The translations under genes and the position numbers were made by a program. The notes under the pieces are model-generated. The model saw only the letters and a list, made by a program, of their open reading frames with translations. It searched no databases and was not told the origin of the DNA. Below are positions 20,331-28,987 of a DNA stretch of 64,000 nt, one piece after another (the first letter of the stretch is position 1; every line of letters starts with the position of its first letter). This stretch comes from Saccharopolyspora endophytica (GTDB lineage Bacteria; Actinomycetota; Actinomycetes; Mycobacteriales; Pseudonocardiaceae), in NCBI RefSeq assembly GCF_018070075.1, contig NZ_JAGPXE010000001.1:682001-746000 (forward strand). Reading direction: 5' to 3'.

Positions 20331-21245
20331 TCACTGCTCGACCTTGACCCAGTCGACGAGGTAGCGGGCCGTGCCTGCCTTGACCTTGTCGACGCTCTCC
20401 TGGGGGAGGCCCGGGTAGGGCTCGGTGACGCCGTTGACGCCCTGCGGGTACTGGCCGCCGAGGGCGAAGTTCAGGATCATGAACTGCGGGTCGTCGAAGA
20501 CCCAGGTCCAGCCGTTGGCGTCGAACTCGGCCTTGGTGACCTGGTAGGTCTGGGTGTCGTCGAGGAAGAAGGTGAAGCCCTCCGGCGTCCAGTCCACCCG
20601 GTAGGTGTGCCAGTCGGCCGGGTCCTTGCCCTCGAAGTTCTGCTGGTGGGTGATCGGCGTGTTGCCGTTGTACTCGGGGCCGTGCATGGCCGAGCTCGTC
20701 CACGGCTCGCCGACGTGCTCCATCACGTCGACCTCGCCGCACGCCGGCCACGGCTTGCCCTCGTTGATGCTGGTGCCCAGCGACCAGAAGGCGGGCCACA
20801 GACCGGAAGCCGTGGCGTTCTCCGGCAGCTTGATGCGCGCGGAGTAGCTGCCGTAGGTGAACTCGTACTTGTCCTCGGTCTTCACCCGGCCCGACACGAA
20901 GTCGTAGGTGCCGCCGTCGGGCGCCTGGAAGCCCTGCTTGAAGCGCGGGTGCAGCACCAAGGCGCCGTTCTGGGCACCGGTGCCACCGTCGTGGTCGATG
21001 TAGATCGTCTCAGGCGAGTCGACGTACGCCTGCTGCTCGTTGTTGACGGTGCCGAAGTTCTCGCCCGTCACCTCGACCTGCCACTTCGAGCGGTCGAGCT
21101 CGCTACCGGAGAAGTCGTCGAAGAAGACCTCGGCGCGCGGCTTGACGTCCTTCGGCGCCTCGCCCGGGTTCGCCGCGGCGGCGGCCGGGAGCGAGGCGAA
21201 CAGGGCGAGCACGGCACCGCCGGCGAGCACGCGGTTCCTGGTCAT
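20331..21245 (-). CDS. Secreted glycoside hydrolase family 16 (beta-glucanase-like)
   Basis: A 304-residue exported enzyme likely to cleave beta-1,3 or mixed-linkage glucans. A Sec-type signal peptide covers residues 1-25 (RNRVLAGGAVLALFASLPAAAAA). The GH16 catalytic motif ExDxxE is seen as GEVDVMEHVG near residue 140, preceded by LWPAFWSLG and followed by SAMHGPEYNG. ATG 21245 has AAGGAG a few bases upstream. Family-16 laminarinase-type enzymes of this length from actinobacteria usually act on plant or fungal glucans; the exact substrate cannot be read from sequence. Confidence 0.9.
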   Translation of the reverse strand: MTRNRVLAGGAVLALFASLPAAAAANPGEAPKDVKPRAEVFFDDFSGSELDRSKWQVEVTGENFGTVNNEQQAYVDSPETIYIDHDGGTGAQNGALVLHPRFKQGFQAPDGGTYDFVSGRVKTEDKYEFTYGSYSARIKLPENATASGLWPAFWSLGTSINEGKPWPACGEVDVMEHVGEPWTSSAMHGPEYNGNTPITHQQNFEGKDPADWHTYRVDWTPEGFTFFLDDTQTYQVTKAEFDANGWTWVFDDPQFMILNFALGGQYPQGVNGVTEPYPGLPQESVDKVKAGTARYLVDWVKVEQ

Positions 21246-21440
21246 GGCAGCTCCTTGCGGGGATTGTGGGGAGCAACGCTGTTCGGATCGATCAAGACCG
21301 CAGTATCAGCAGACCGGAACCGCACCCGGGTGGGGTTGGCGAGTTTTGGAAGAGTACAGATCGGCGTTCGGAGCAGGAACGGGAAAAATTCCCGGGGAAG
21401 TTCACCGTCGGCCGCGAAAAACGCGGCACAACTGGGAATC

Positions 21441-21629
21441 TCAGTCGCTTCGCTTGCGCAGCGAGATGACCAGCAGCACGACCCCCACGAGCACCGCGGC
21501 GCCGGCCAGGATCCACTGCAGCTGGCTCTCCAGGTCGAGCGCGACGGCGGCGGCGATGATCGCCGAGATGGTGCCCGCGATCAGCAGGATCGGGTCGGGT
21601 CCGTCGTAGGGCTTGCTCTCGTCAGTCAC
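21441..21629 (-). CDS. Small two-helix membrane protein next to the PspC gene
   Basis: Sixty-two residues with two hydrophobic helices (about 14-33 and 39-57) and a basic C-terminus (SLRKRSD). Its start overlaps the end of the PspC/LiaF-like gene by eight bases, so the two are translationally coupled and probably act together in envelope sensing. The family is not recognised beyond that. Confidence 0.65.
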   Translation of the reverse strand: MTDESKPYDGPDPILLIAGTISAIIAAAVALDLESQLQWILAGAAVLVGVVLLVISLRKRSD

Positions 21630-22824
21630 GGATGACCTCCACGTTTCCGGTGCCCGCCGTCGCGGTGAGCACGATTTCGCCGCCGCCGGGCCCGTCCGGG
21701 CCCTGGTCGGTGATCGACTGGCGCAGGTCCCGGCCGTTGGCGTACCGGTTCAGGCAGTCGACCTCGCCCACGTCGGCCCGGCACTCGGCCCGGACGTCCA
21801 CAGTGGAGGGAACGCGGATCTGGACGTGACCCGCGCCCACGTGGGCGCCGGTGCGCACGACCTGGCCGCTGCTGATCTGCAGCTGGGACAGGTCGAGGTC
21901 GATCGTTCCGGCCGAGCGCTCGTAGCTCGGCAACACCCCCGAGATTGAAGCGGGGGCGAACCGCACGTCGCCGACGCTGAAGTCCTCGACGTCCACGTCG
22001 CTGATCCGGCCCTGGTGCACCACCGAGGCGAGCAGCGCGATCATCGTCAGCGGCACGGCGATCACGATCGGCCAGCGGCCCACGCGCAGGAACGCGCCGA
22101 TCACCATCGCCGCGCCCAGCAGCCCGAGCGCGGTCGCCAGCACGAAGTAGGCCGGCGCGCCCAGCGACGCGATGACCGTCGTGCACACGAACGTGACCAG
22201 CAGCGCGGCCGGGTTGTACCAGCGGAAGCGTCGGTGCTCGGGTTCCGGCGGTTCGGGCTCGTGCGGTTCCGGGAGGTCCCACGCGAACGGCGCGGCACCC
22301 AGCGGGTCCCACGCGGGAGGGGTCTGCTGCTGCGGCGCCACTCCCGGGTAGACCCAGGTGTTCTCGCCGGTCGGCGTGGCCTGCGGCGGTGGGTTCTCGG
22401 TCCCGGTGACCTGGCGGTCGCCCTGGTTGCGGTGCAGGAAGTACAGCGCGATCGGACCCGCGGCCAGCCCCAGCACCGCCATCGAGTTGATCATCCACAG
22501 CATCCCGGGGAACAGCAGGACCACCAGCACGGCCGCGATCCAGGTCCGGGTGGGTTCGCGGCTCGGCGTCGTCTGGCCGGGCAGCGGCGCGGCCTCCTTC
22601 GGGAACAGCAGCCAGCCCAGCATGTACAGGACGATGCCGGCGCCGCCGTAGCAGGTCAGCACCACGAAGGAGACGCGCACGAGGATCGGGTCGACGCCGT
22701 AGCGCCGCCCGATCGCCGCCGACACGCCCGCCGCCTTGCTCCCGGCGGTCGGACGGACGGGCCGGGTGGCCCAGAAGTCGCGCACGGTGGCCTCGACACC
22801 ACCGGCTTGCTGCGTGCTGTTCAT
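21622..22824 (-). CDS. PspC-domain membrane protein with LiaF-like C-terminus
   Basis: A 400-residue protein. An N-terminal PspC domain (about residues 20-80: GVSAAIGRRYGVDPILVRVSF, then LYMLGWLLFPK) is followed by several further membrane helices and a Pro/Glu-rich cytoplasmic segment. The C-terminal 130 residues form a predicted beta-rich extracytoplasmic domain (VEDFSVGDVRFAPASISG; GHVQIRVPSTVDVRAECRAD) like the LiaF/DUF4097 class. Start ATG 22824. It is divergent from a PspC-fused histidine kinase and its regulator, an arrangement typical of cell-envelope stress modules. The biochemical role is sensor or regulator, not enzyme (inference). Confidence 0.82.
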   Translation of the reverse strand: MNSTQQAGGVEATVRDFWATRPVRPTAGSKAAGVSAAIGRRYGVDPILVRVSFVVLTCYGGAGIVLYMLGWLLFPKEAAPLPGQTTPSREPTRTWIAAVLVVLLFPGMLWMINSMAVLGLAAGPIALYFLHRNQGDRQVTGTENPPPQATPTGENTWVYPGVAPQQQTPPAWDPLGAAPFAWDLPEPHEPEPPEPEHRRFRWYNPAALLVTFVCTTVIASLGAPAYFVLATALGLLGAAMVIGAFLRVGRWPIVIAVPLTMIALLASVVHQGRISDVDVEDFSVGDVRFAPASISGVLPSYERSAGTIDLDLSQLQISSGQVVRTGAHVGAGHVQIRVPSTVDVRAECRADVGEVDCLNRYANGRDLRQSITDQGPDGPGGGEIVLTATAGTGNVEVIRD

Positions 22825-22946
22825 ACCGACCACTATCCGATCCGGCGCGGTTCGCGGGTATCGGGGACGCCCCTGAGTGCGACCCGGAACCCGCCCGTTT
22901 CCGGGTTTGTCAGGGCAGTCCCTGATGCCCGGCGGCCCTCGACCGT

Positions 22947-24272
22947 GTGACCATCGATGACGTGATGGCCCCCGACGAGAAGACTCCGCGCGCTCAGCAC
23001 AAGGTGAACCCGGTGCGGACCGACCGGCTGAACGTGGTGAGTTCCTCCGCCGACGAGGTGCACCCCGCTCACCCGCCGCTGCGCCGGACCCGCGACGGGC
23101 GGCTGCTGGCCGGGGTGAGCGCGGGCGTGGCCGAGCACCTGGGGGTCCGGGTGCTGTGGGTGCGGATGACCTTCGCGATCCTCTCGGCCCTGGGCGGTGC
23201 CGGGATCCTCGCTTACGCGCTGCTGTGGGCGTTCGTCCCGCAGGGCGGTGGCTCGCGCCCGGCGACGAGGCAGGAGTGGCAGCAGGGCTTCGGGATCGTG
23301 CTGCTCGGCGTCGGTGCGCTGGTCGCCTTCGGCGCCGTGCTGTCGATGCCGGCCTGGCTGACCGTTCCGCTGGTCGTCGCCCTGGTGGGCGCGGCCGTCG
23401 TGTGGCGGGAAGCCGACGACTCGCAGCGCCGCCGCTGGCGGCAGGGAGCCCGCTCCGGGGTCGCGGGCGCCCTCCTGGGATCGGGCGCACGCAGCGCCTG
23501 GATCCGCGTCCTGTCCGGCGCGGTGCTGGTGGTGCTCGGCATGGCGCTGCTGGTGGGCAGCACGACCTCGCTGGACGCGCTGCCGACCGGGCTGCTCGCC
23601 TCCGGCGCCACGCTGGTCGGCGTCGCCGTGCTCACCGTGCCCTGGTGGGTGCGCCTGGTGCGCGACCTCAACGTGGAGCGGGCCAACCGCATCCGCTCCC
23701 AGGAGCGCGCCGAGATCGCCGCGCACCTGCACGATTCGGTGTTGCAGACGCTCGCGCTGATCCAGAAGCAGGCCGATTCCGAGCGCGAGGTCCGCAGGCT
23801 CGCCCGGGGGCAGGAGCGCGAGCTGCGCGGCTGGCTCTACGGCCCGGACGGGTACGGAGCCGAGACCGAGGTGGCGAGCAAGGGGACATTCGCCGCCGAG
23901 GTGGCCCGGATCTGCGGTGAGGTGGAGGACCACTTCGCGATCACCGTTCAGCAGGTCGTCGTCGGGGACTGCGAGGTCGACGACCGGCTCACCGCCCAGC
24001 TCAACGCGGCCCGGGAAGCGCTGGTCAACGCGGCCAAGCACGCCGGGGTCAGCGAGGTCAGCGCCTACGCGGAGGTCGAGCCGGAACTGGTGTCGGTGTT
24101 CGTGCGCGACCGCGGTGCCGGGTTCGACCCGGACGCCGTTCCCGACGACCGGCACGGTCTGGCCGATTCGATCCGCGGCCGCGTGCAGCGGCACGGCGGG
24201 AAGGTCACGGTGCGCACCTCGCCCGGTCAGGGCACCGAGGTGGCCATGGAAATGCCCAGGTCGGCGGCGTGA
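22947..24272 (+). CDS. PspC-fused sensor histidine kinase
   Basis: A 441-residue histidine kinase. Residues about 48-95 are a PspC domain (RDGRLLAGVSAGVAEHLGVRV), followed by about four further membrane helices to about 230. The HisKA_3-type phospho-acceptor is AAHLHDSVLQTLALIQ near residue 260, and the C-terminal ATPase has NAAREALVNAAKHAG and the G-box DRGAGFDPDAVPDDRHGL. The start is GTG 22947 or ATG 22965; no ribosome-binding site decides it. It is upstream of a LuxR-type response regulator by 40 bases and divergent from a PspC/LiaF-like protein, so all four genes probably form one envelope-stress system. Confidence 0.88.
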   Translation: MTIDDVMAPDEKTPRAQHKVNPVRTDRLNVVSSSADEVHPAHPPLRRTRDGRLLAGVSAGVAEHLGVRVLWVRMTFAILSALGGAGILAYALLWAFVPQGGGSRPATRQEWQQGFGIVLLGVGALVAFGAVLSMPAWLTVPLVVALVGAAVVWREADDSQRRRWRQGARSGVAGALLGSGARSAWIRVLSGAVLVVLGMALLVGSTTSLDALPTGLLASGATLVGVAVLTVPWWVRLVRDLNVERANRIRSQERAEIAAHLHDSVLQTLALIQKQADSEREVRRLARGQERELRGWLYGPDGYGAETEVASKGTFAAEVARICGEVEDHFAITVQQVVVGDCEVDDRLTAQLNAAREALVNAAKHAGVSEVSAYAEVEPELVSVFVRDRGAGFDPDAVPDDRHGLADSIRGRVQRHGGKVTVRTSPGQGTEVAMEMPRSAA

Positions 24273-24312
24273 AGCGTAGTCTGCCAGGGGAAACGACGTT
24301 GCGGAGGATGTT

Positions 24313-24999
24313 GTGACCGGTGAAGCCACCGAGGAGTCCGGCCCGGTCCGGGTGTTCCTCGTCGACGACCACGCGCTGTTCCGCGCCGGGGTGCGCGCCG
24401 AGCTCGCCGCCGCCGACGCCGTCGAGGTGGTCGGCGAAGCGGGCTCGGTCGCCGAGGCCGTGGCCGGCATCGGCCACTACCGGCCCGAGGTGGTGCTGCT
24501 CGACGTCCACATGCCCGACGGCGGCGGTGCCGAAGTCCTCCGGCAGGTCCGCGCCCGGTCCGGCGACGACAAGAGCGAGATCGTCTTCCTGGCCCTGTCG
24601 GTCTCCGACGCGGCCGAGGACGTCATAGCGGTCATCCGGGGCGGCGCCCGCGGTTACGTCACCAAGACCATCTCCGGGCACGAGCTGGTGGACGCGATCT
24701 CCCGGGTCAAGGCCGGGGACGCGGTGTTCTCGCCGCGCCTGGCCGGTTTCGTCCTCGACGCCTTCTCCGAGGGCCCGAACGCGGCACCCGTCGGTGACCC
24801 GGAGCTGGACCTGCTCACCCGGCGGGAGCGGGAGGTCCTGCGGCTGCTGGCGCGCGGCTACGCCTACAAGGAGATCGCGTCCGAGCTGTTCATCTCGGTC
24901 AAGACCGTGGAAACCCACGTCTCCAGCGTCCTGCGCAAGACCCAGCTCTCCAACCGCTACGAACTCTCCCGCTGGGCCTCGGACCGGCGTCTGGTCTGA
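24313..24999 (+). CDS. NarL/LuxR-type response regulator of the PspC kinase
   Basis: A 228-residue regulator with a complete receiver: VFLVDDHALFRAG acidic pair, the phospho-acceptor in VVLLDVHMPDGGG, and the conserved threonine/lysine ends. The LuxR helix-turn-helix is seen in LTRREREVLRLLARGYAYKEIA and the recognition segment SVKTVETHVSSVLRK. GTG 24313 is the start, 40 bases after the kinase gene, so the pair is cotranscribed. It presumably drives the divergent PspC/LiaF-like operon. Convergent with the EamA gene across a palindromic repeat region. Confidence 0.92.
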   Translation: MTGEATEESGPVRVFLVDDHALFRAGVRAELAAADAVEVVGEAGSVAEAVAGIGHYRPEVVLLDVHMPDGGGAEVLRQVRARSGDDKSEIVFLALSVSDAAEDVIAVIRGGARGYVTKTISGHELVDAISRVKAGDAVFSPRLAGFVLDAFSEGPNAAPVGDPELDLLTRREREVLRLLARGYAYKEIASELFISVKTVETHVSSVLRKTQLSNRYELSRWASDRRLV

Positions 25000-25046
25000 G
25001 CTCGTCGTGCTCCTCGCGCAGCTTCCGCACGGTCTCGCAGCACTCC

Positions 25047-25172
25047 AATTTCGCGCGAAATTCGAATCCCCCCACACCCGGGCGTGTCTTCGCAGTTCAG
25101 GGCTCCGGCCATTCGAATTTCGCGCGAAATTCGAGGGCGGAAGTTCGGGGTCGAATTTCGCGCGAAATTCGA
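25047..25172. repeat. Palindrome cluster TCGAATTTCGCGCGAAATTCGA, three copies
   Basis: The 16-base palindrome AATTTCGCGCGAAATT occurs at 25047-25062, and 22-base perfect versions occur at 25113-25134 and 25151-25172, the last two 38 bases apart. It lies between the convergent ends of the response regulator (24999) and the EamA gene (25232). The same pair recurs at 63745-63804. AT content is high for this genome. Each palindrome could form a hairpin in either transcript, so a bidirectional terminator or a protein-binding site is possible. Confidence 0.85.
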
Positions 25173-25231
25173 AAGCTGTGACGGAGCCCGGGACGTCGCG
25201 TGACGTCCCGGGTGCTGGGCTGGAGGGCTTG

Positions 25232-26188
25232 TCACTTCATCGGGTGGTTCGTGGCCAGGTCTGCGTAGAGGTGGGAGGCTCGGTTGATGGCCGTCCAGAG
25301 GCGGGTGGCGATCGAGGGGCCTGAGCTCTTGCGGTGGGTCAGCGCGACGCCGAGCAGGACCACGGCCATGCCGAGCAGGACGCGGAACGGGAGCTGCTCG
25401 CCGAGCAGGAGCCAGCCGAGTAGCACCGAGAAGATCGGCATGATGTAGGTGACGGTGGACGCCGTGGTGGCTCCTTCGTCGCCGATCAGCCGGTAGTTCA
25501 GCGCGAAGCCGATGCCCGTGCCGACGACGCCGAGCGCGAGGACCGCCAGCAGCGCCACCGGATCCCAGTGCACCATCCGCAGCCCGTCGATCGGCAGCGC
25601 GAGCAGCGAGAACCCGATCGCGGCGGTGAGCTGCATGGTCGCCAGGGCCAGCGGCGGTACGCCCCGCCCGGTGATGAACCGTCCTGTGTAGACGAATCCG
25701 ATGCCGTAGCTCGCCGACGCGGCGACGCACGCGAGCACGCCCCAGCCGAGCATCGCGCCGCCCTGCCAGGGGGCGAAGATGACCAGCACGCCGAGGAATC
25801 CGATCAGCAGCCCGGCGGCGCGACGCGGTGGCAGCGCCTCACGCCCGGCCAGCAGCCCGAACAGCACCGTCCACAGCGGAGTGGTCGCGTTGAGGACGCC
25901 GGCCAGTCCGGACTCGACGCTCTGCTCGCCGACGGCCAGCAGCACCCACGGCAGCGCGTTGGCGAACACGGCGGCGACGGCGATGTGCCGCCACAGGTTC
26001 CGGTCGCCCGGGATGCGCAGGCCGCGCACCGCGCAGATGGCCAGCAGGGTCAGCGCGCCCAGCACGATGCGGCCCAGCGCGATCTGCGTCGGTGACAGGG
26101 CTTCGAGGCCGAGCTTGATCAGCAGGAAGCTCGCTCCCCAGAAGAGCGCGAGCGCGCCCAGTCGCAGATAGCTGGTCGGGTTGTTCAT
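25232..26188 (-). CDS. EamA/DMT-family metabolite exporter
   Basis: A 318-residue inner-membrane transporter with ten predicted helices in two EamA repeats; FWGASFLLIKLGLEALSP at the start and TASTVTYIMPIFSVLLG in the second repeat are typical. Many relatives export amino acids or other small metabolites, but the substrate cannot be read from sequence. Start ATG 26188. It is divergent from a LysR-type regulator 111 bases away, which probably controls it. Convergent with the PspC-linked response regulator across palindromic repeats. Confidence 0.88.
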   Translation of the reverse strand: MNNPTSYLRLGALALFWGASFLLIKLGLEALSPTQIALGRIVLGALTLLAICAVRGLRIPGDRNLWRHIAVAAVFANALPWVLLAVGEQSVESGLAGVLNATTPLWTVLFGLLAGREALPPRRAAGLLIGFLGVLVIFAPWQGGAMLGWGVLACVAASASYGIGFVYTGRFITGRGVPPLALATMQLTAAIGFSLLALPIDGLRMVHWDPVALLAVLALGVVGTGIGFALNYRLIGDEGATTASTVTYIMPIFSVLLGWLLLGEQLPFRVLLGMAVVLLGVALTHRKSSGPSIATRLWTAINRASHLYADLATNHPMK

Positions 26189-26261
26189 CGCTGCTCCCCA
26201 GTGCCGTCGAGTTGCTGAGACCAGCTTGCAAAAGCCGAGGCGTAAGGACAAGCGAATTAAT

Positions 26262-26300
26262 CTCAACGAACCGTTAAGGAATGCTGTAGAATCGGCGGCA
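26262..26300 (+). promoter_or_regulatory. LysR-gene promoter with operator-like dyad; leaderless start
   Basis: CTCAACG (26262-26268), three bases, CGTTAAG (26272-26278) is a dyad with one mismatch in the divergent gap. A -10-like TAGAAT lies at 26287-26292, only seven bases before the LysR-gene ATG at 26300, which points to a leaderless transcript starting at the ATG. The dyad sits about 10 bases upstream of the -10 element, suitable for autoregulation. Confidence 0.5.
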
Positions 26301-27193
26301 TGCTCGACGTCAGGCGGATGCAGGTCCTGCGCGCGGTGGTCACCAGCGGTTCGGTGAGCGCCGCCGCGTCCAACCTCGGGTTCACCCCTTCGGCCATCAG
26401 CCAGCAGCTGTCCACGCTGGAGAAGGAGGCCGGGACCCCGCTGCTGGAGAAGGCCGGCCGCGGCCTGCGCCCCACCCCGGCGGGCACGCTGCTGGCGGAG
26501 CGGGCGGGGCAGATCTCCGAGGTGCTCAACGAGACCGAGGTCGAGCTCGCCGACATCCGCGCGGGCCGGACCGGGCTGCTGCGCGTGCGGTTCTTCACCA
26601 CCGCGGCCGTCGGCCTGATCCCGCAGGCGGTCGCCAAGTTCCGCGCCGAGCACCCCGAGGTGCAGCTGGACCTGCAGCTGCAGGAGGAGGGCCTGCTCGA
26701 CGACGTCGTCGCCGGCGAGGCGGACCTGGCGGTCATCGTGCTCGGCGACGCGGTGCCGCAGCGGCACGGCGTGCGGCTGGTGCACCTGGCCGACGACCCG
26801 TACCGCGTGGTGCTGCCCCGCTCCCACCCGCAGGTCGAGCAGGACAGCGTCGACATGGCGAAGATGGCCGACGACTCCTGGATCAACAGCGCGGTGACCA
26901 GCGGCGGGATCTGCTCGCGGCTGCTCCTCGACGCCTACGCCAGCGCCGGCTTCACCCCGCGCGTCGCGCTGGAGACCGACAGCACCTACTCCGCGCAGAG
27001 CTTCGTCGCGGCGGGCCTGGGCGTCGCCCTGGTGCCGCAGCTGGGGCTGAACGTGGTGCACCCGGACGTGGAGATCCGCCCGGTCACCAACCCGGAGCCC
27101 GTCCGCCGCCTCCACGTCGCCGTCCGCGAAGCCGTCGCCGACCTGCCCGCTGCGCGGTCCCTGATCGACTGCCTGACCGAGATCGCGGTCTGA
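26300..27193 (+). CDS. LysR-type transcriptional regulator
   Basis: A 297-residue LTTR. The N-terminal helix-turn-helix lies at residues about 3-60 (LRAVVTSGSVSAAASNLG, then SAISQQLSTLEKEAG), followed by the linker helix and a periplasmic-binding-protein-like effector domain (about 90-295). No effector is evident. ATG 26300 has no ribosome-binding site; a -10 element lies just upstream, so the message is probably leaderless. It is divergent from the EamA exporter, its likely target. The stop abuts the stop of the convergent Ser/Thr kinase gene. Confidence 0.9.
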   Translation: MLDVRRMQVLRAVVTSGSVSAAASNLGFTPSAISQQLSTLEKEAGTPLLEKAGRGLRPTPAGTLLAERAGQISEVLNETEVELADIRAGRTGLLRVRFFTTAAVGLIPQAVAKFRAEHPEVQLDLQLQEEGLLDDVVAGEADLAVIVLGDAVPQRHGVRLVHLADDPYRVVLPRSHPQVEQDSVDMAKMADDSWINSAVTSGGICSRLLLDAYASAGFTPRVALETDSTYSAQSFVAAGLGVALVPQLGLNVVHPDVEIRPVTNPEPVRRLHVAVREAVADLPAARSLIDCLTEIAV

Positions 27194-28741
27194 TCAGCTC
27201 CGGTTGTCGGTGTTGATCAGGGCGTCGCCGTCGGTGTTGGCGACCATGCCCAGGACGTGCATCTCCGTGCTCTTCTTGCCGTCCTTGGTGAACTGCAGGG
27301 TGACCACGACGTTGGCGCCGGACTGCACCGGTTCACCGATGATCTTGACGTCGTCGATCTGCTTCCAGAACGCCTGGTAGCGCTCCTTGCCCTGCGACTG
27401 GAGGCTCGGCCCGAGCAGCTCCCAGGCCTCGTCGAGGTCCTTGGGCACCAGCTTGTAGTACTTCTTGACCGTGGAGACCAGCTCTTCCTTGGTCACCTGC
27501 TTGTTGGTGCTCGTCGCGCTCGACGTCGGGGCGTGACTGCTCGTCGGTGCCGACGACTTCGTGGTCGTCGGCGTGGCCGAGCTCGTCGGCGCGGGCGGCG
27601 CGGCCGGCGGCGGCACGGGGGCGGACGACGGGGCGCCCTGGTTCTGCGAGCCGGAGCCGAAGGCGTTCGCGGCGAGCACGCCCACCAGGATCGCCACCAC
27701 GATCGCCACGATCCACAGCGCGACCTGCTTGCCACCGCGACGCGGCGGAGCGGCGGCGGCCACCGGACCGGCGGCACCCACGCGGGTGGGCGGGTTCGCG
27801 CCGCCGCCCATGCCGCCCTGGTACGCCATCGTCGGACCGGCACCGTGCTGGGCCGGTGCGGGAGCCTGCTGCTGGCGCTGCCAGCCCGCACCGGCGCCCG
27901 GAGCCGCGTTGGGCACCGGGCGTCCGTCGAGCACGGCCTGCAGCAGGTCGCGGGTGTGCGCCATCGTCGGCCGGTCAACCGGGTCCGGGCACAGCATCTG
28001 CATCAGCACCGGGGTCATCGGCCCGGCCTGGCGCGGCGGCTCGAACTGGCCGCGCGCGACCCGGTGCAGCAGGCTGATCGCGTTCTCGTCGGTGCCGAAC
28101 GGCGGGCCGCCCTCGATCGCCGCGTACAGCGTCGAACCCAGCGAGAACACGTCCGACGCGGGCGCCGGGTCGCGGCCCAGCGCGACCTCCGGGGCCAGGT
28201 AAGCGGGGGTGCCGGCGAGGATGCCGCTCTTGGTGACCGCGACGTCGCCGATGGCGCGCGAGATGCCGAAGTCGGTGATCTTGGCGAGGTCGTTCTCGCC
28301 GAGCAGGATGTTGCCCGGCTTGAGGTCTCGGTGGACGATGCCGGCCATGTGCGCGGCGGCGAGCGCCCCGGCCACCTGGACGGCGATGCGGGCCACCCGC
28401 ATCGGCGGCTGCACGCCCTGCTCGTCGATGACCGCGGCCAGGCTCGTCGAGGGCAGGTACTCCATGACCAGCACCGGCTGGCCCTCGTCCTCGGCCACGT
28501 CGAACACCACGATGGCGTTCTGGTGCTGGAGCCGGGCGGCGATGCGGCCCTCGCGCATCGACCGCTGACGTGCTTCCTCGGTTTCTTCGGGGGTGTAACC
28601 GGGCTGCAGCAGCAGTTGCTTGACGGCGATCGTGCGGTGGAGGCGCTCGTCCACGGCCTTCCACACCACGCCCATGGCGCCGCTACCGATCTTTTGCTGC
28701 AAGCGGTACCGGCCCGCGATCAAACGACCTTCGGCGCTCAC
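27194..28741 (-). CDS. Membrane Ser/Thr protein kinase (PknB-like), copy 1
   Basis: A 515-residue Hanks-type kinase. The catalytic domain (about 8-270) has [14 protein letters not shown], the lysine in AVKQLL, VHRDLKPGNILL, the DFG and the APE-like APEVALG. A flexible region leads to one transmembrane helix near residue 340 (VALWIVAIVVAILVGVLA), a Ser/Thr/Pro linker, and a folded extracytoplasmic domain of about 100 residues (VSTVKKYYKLVPKDLDEAW) of NTF2-like appearance. GTG 28741 has AGGAG upstream. It is followed on the same strand, in upstream position, by a close paralogue at 28988-30388. Confidence 0.92.
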   Translation of the reverse strand: MSAEGRLIAGRYRLQQKIGSGAMGVVWKAVDERLHRTIAVKQLLLQPGYTPEETEEARQRSMREGRIAARLQHQNAIVVFDVAEDEGQPVLVMEYLPSTSLAAVIDEQGVQPPMRVARIAVQVAGALAAAHMAGIVHRDLKPGNILLGENDLAKITDFGISRAIGDVAVTKSGILAGTPAYLAPEVALGRDPAPASDVFSLGSTLYAAIEGGPPFGTDENAISLLHRVARGQFEPPRQAGPMTPVLMQMLCPDPVDRPTMAHTRDLLQAVLDGRPVPNAAPGAGAGWQRQQQAPAPAQHGAGPTMAYQGGMGGGANPPTRVGAAGPVAAAAPPRRGGKQVALWIVAIVVAILVGVLAANAFGSGSQNQGAPSSAPVPPPAAPPAPTSSATPTTTKSSAPTSSHAPTSSATSTNKQVTKEELVSTVKKYYKLVPKDLDEAWELLGPSLQSQGKERYQAFWKQIDDVKIIGEPVQSGANVVVTLQFTKDGKKSTEMHVLGMVANTDGDALINTDNRS

Positions 28742-28917
28742 CGGTGTCTCCTGGTACTGGCTCGCCCGACGGGGCTCGCCTGTCTAAGGACTGCCTGATT
28801 TTTCGTTTGCACTGAGGACGGAACGACTCCCCGCTGCCGGCTTCACCCGACGGTGTCACGCCCGCAACCACGTTACTGGGCCACGCCTTCCAGGCGGCAC
28901 CCCGGGGCCGAAATGCG

Positions 28918-28963
28918 CCCGCGGCCGGGGCGCTCACCTGTCGATGAGCACTCCGGCCGCGGG
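28918..28963 (-). terminator. Hairpin downstream of the second Ser/Thr kinase gene
   Basis: An 11-base perfect stem, cccgcggccgg (28918-28928) with ccggccgcggg (28953-28963), 24 bases past the stop of the gene at 28988. No T-run. Confidence 0.55.
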
Positions 28964-28987
28964 ACGTTGACCTGGATCGGGTCTACC

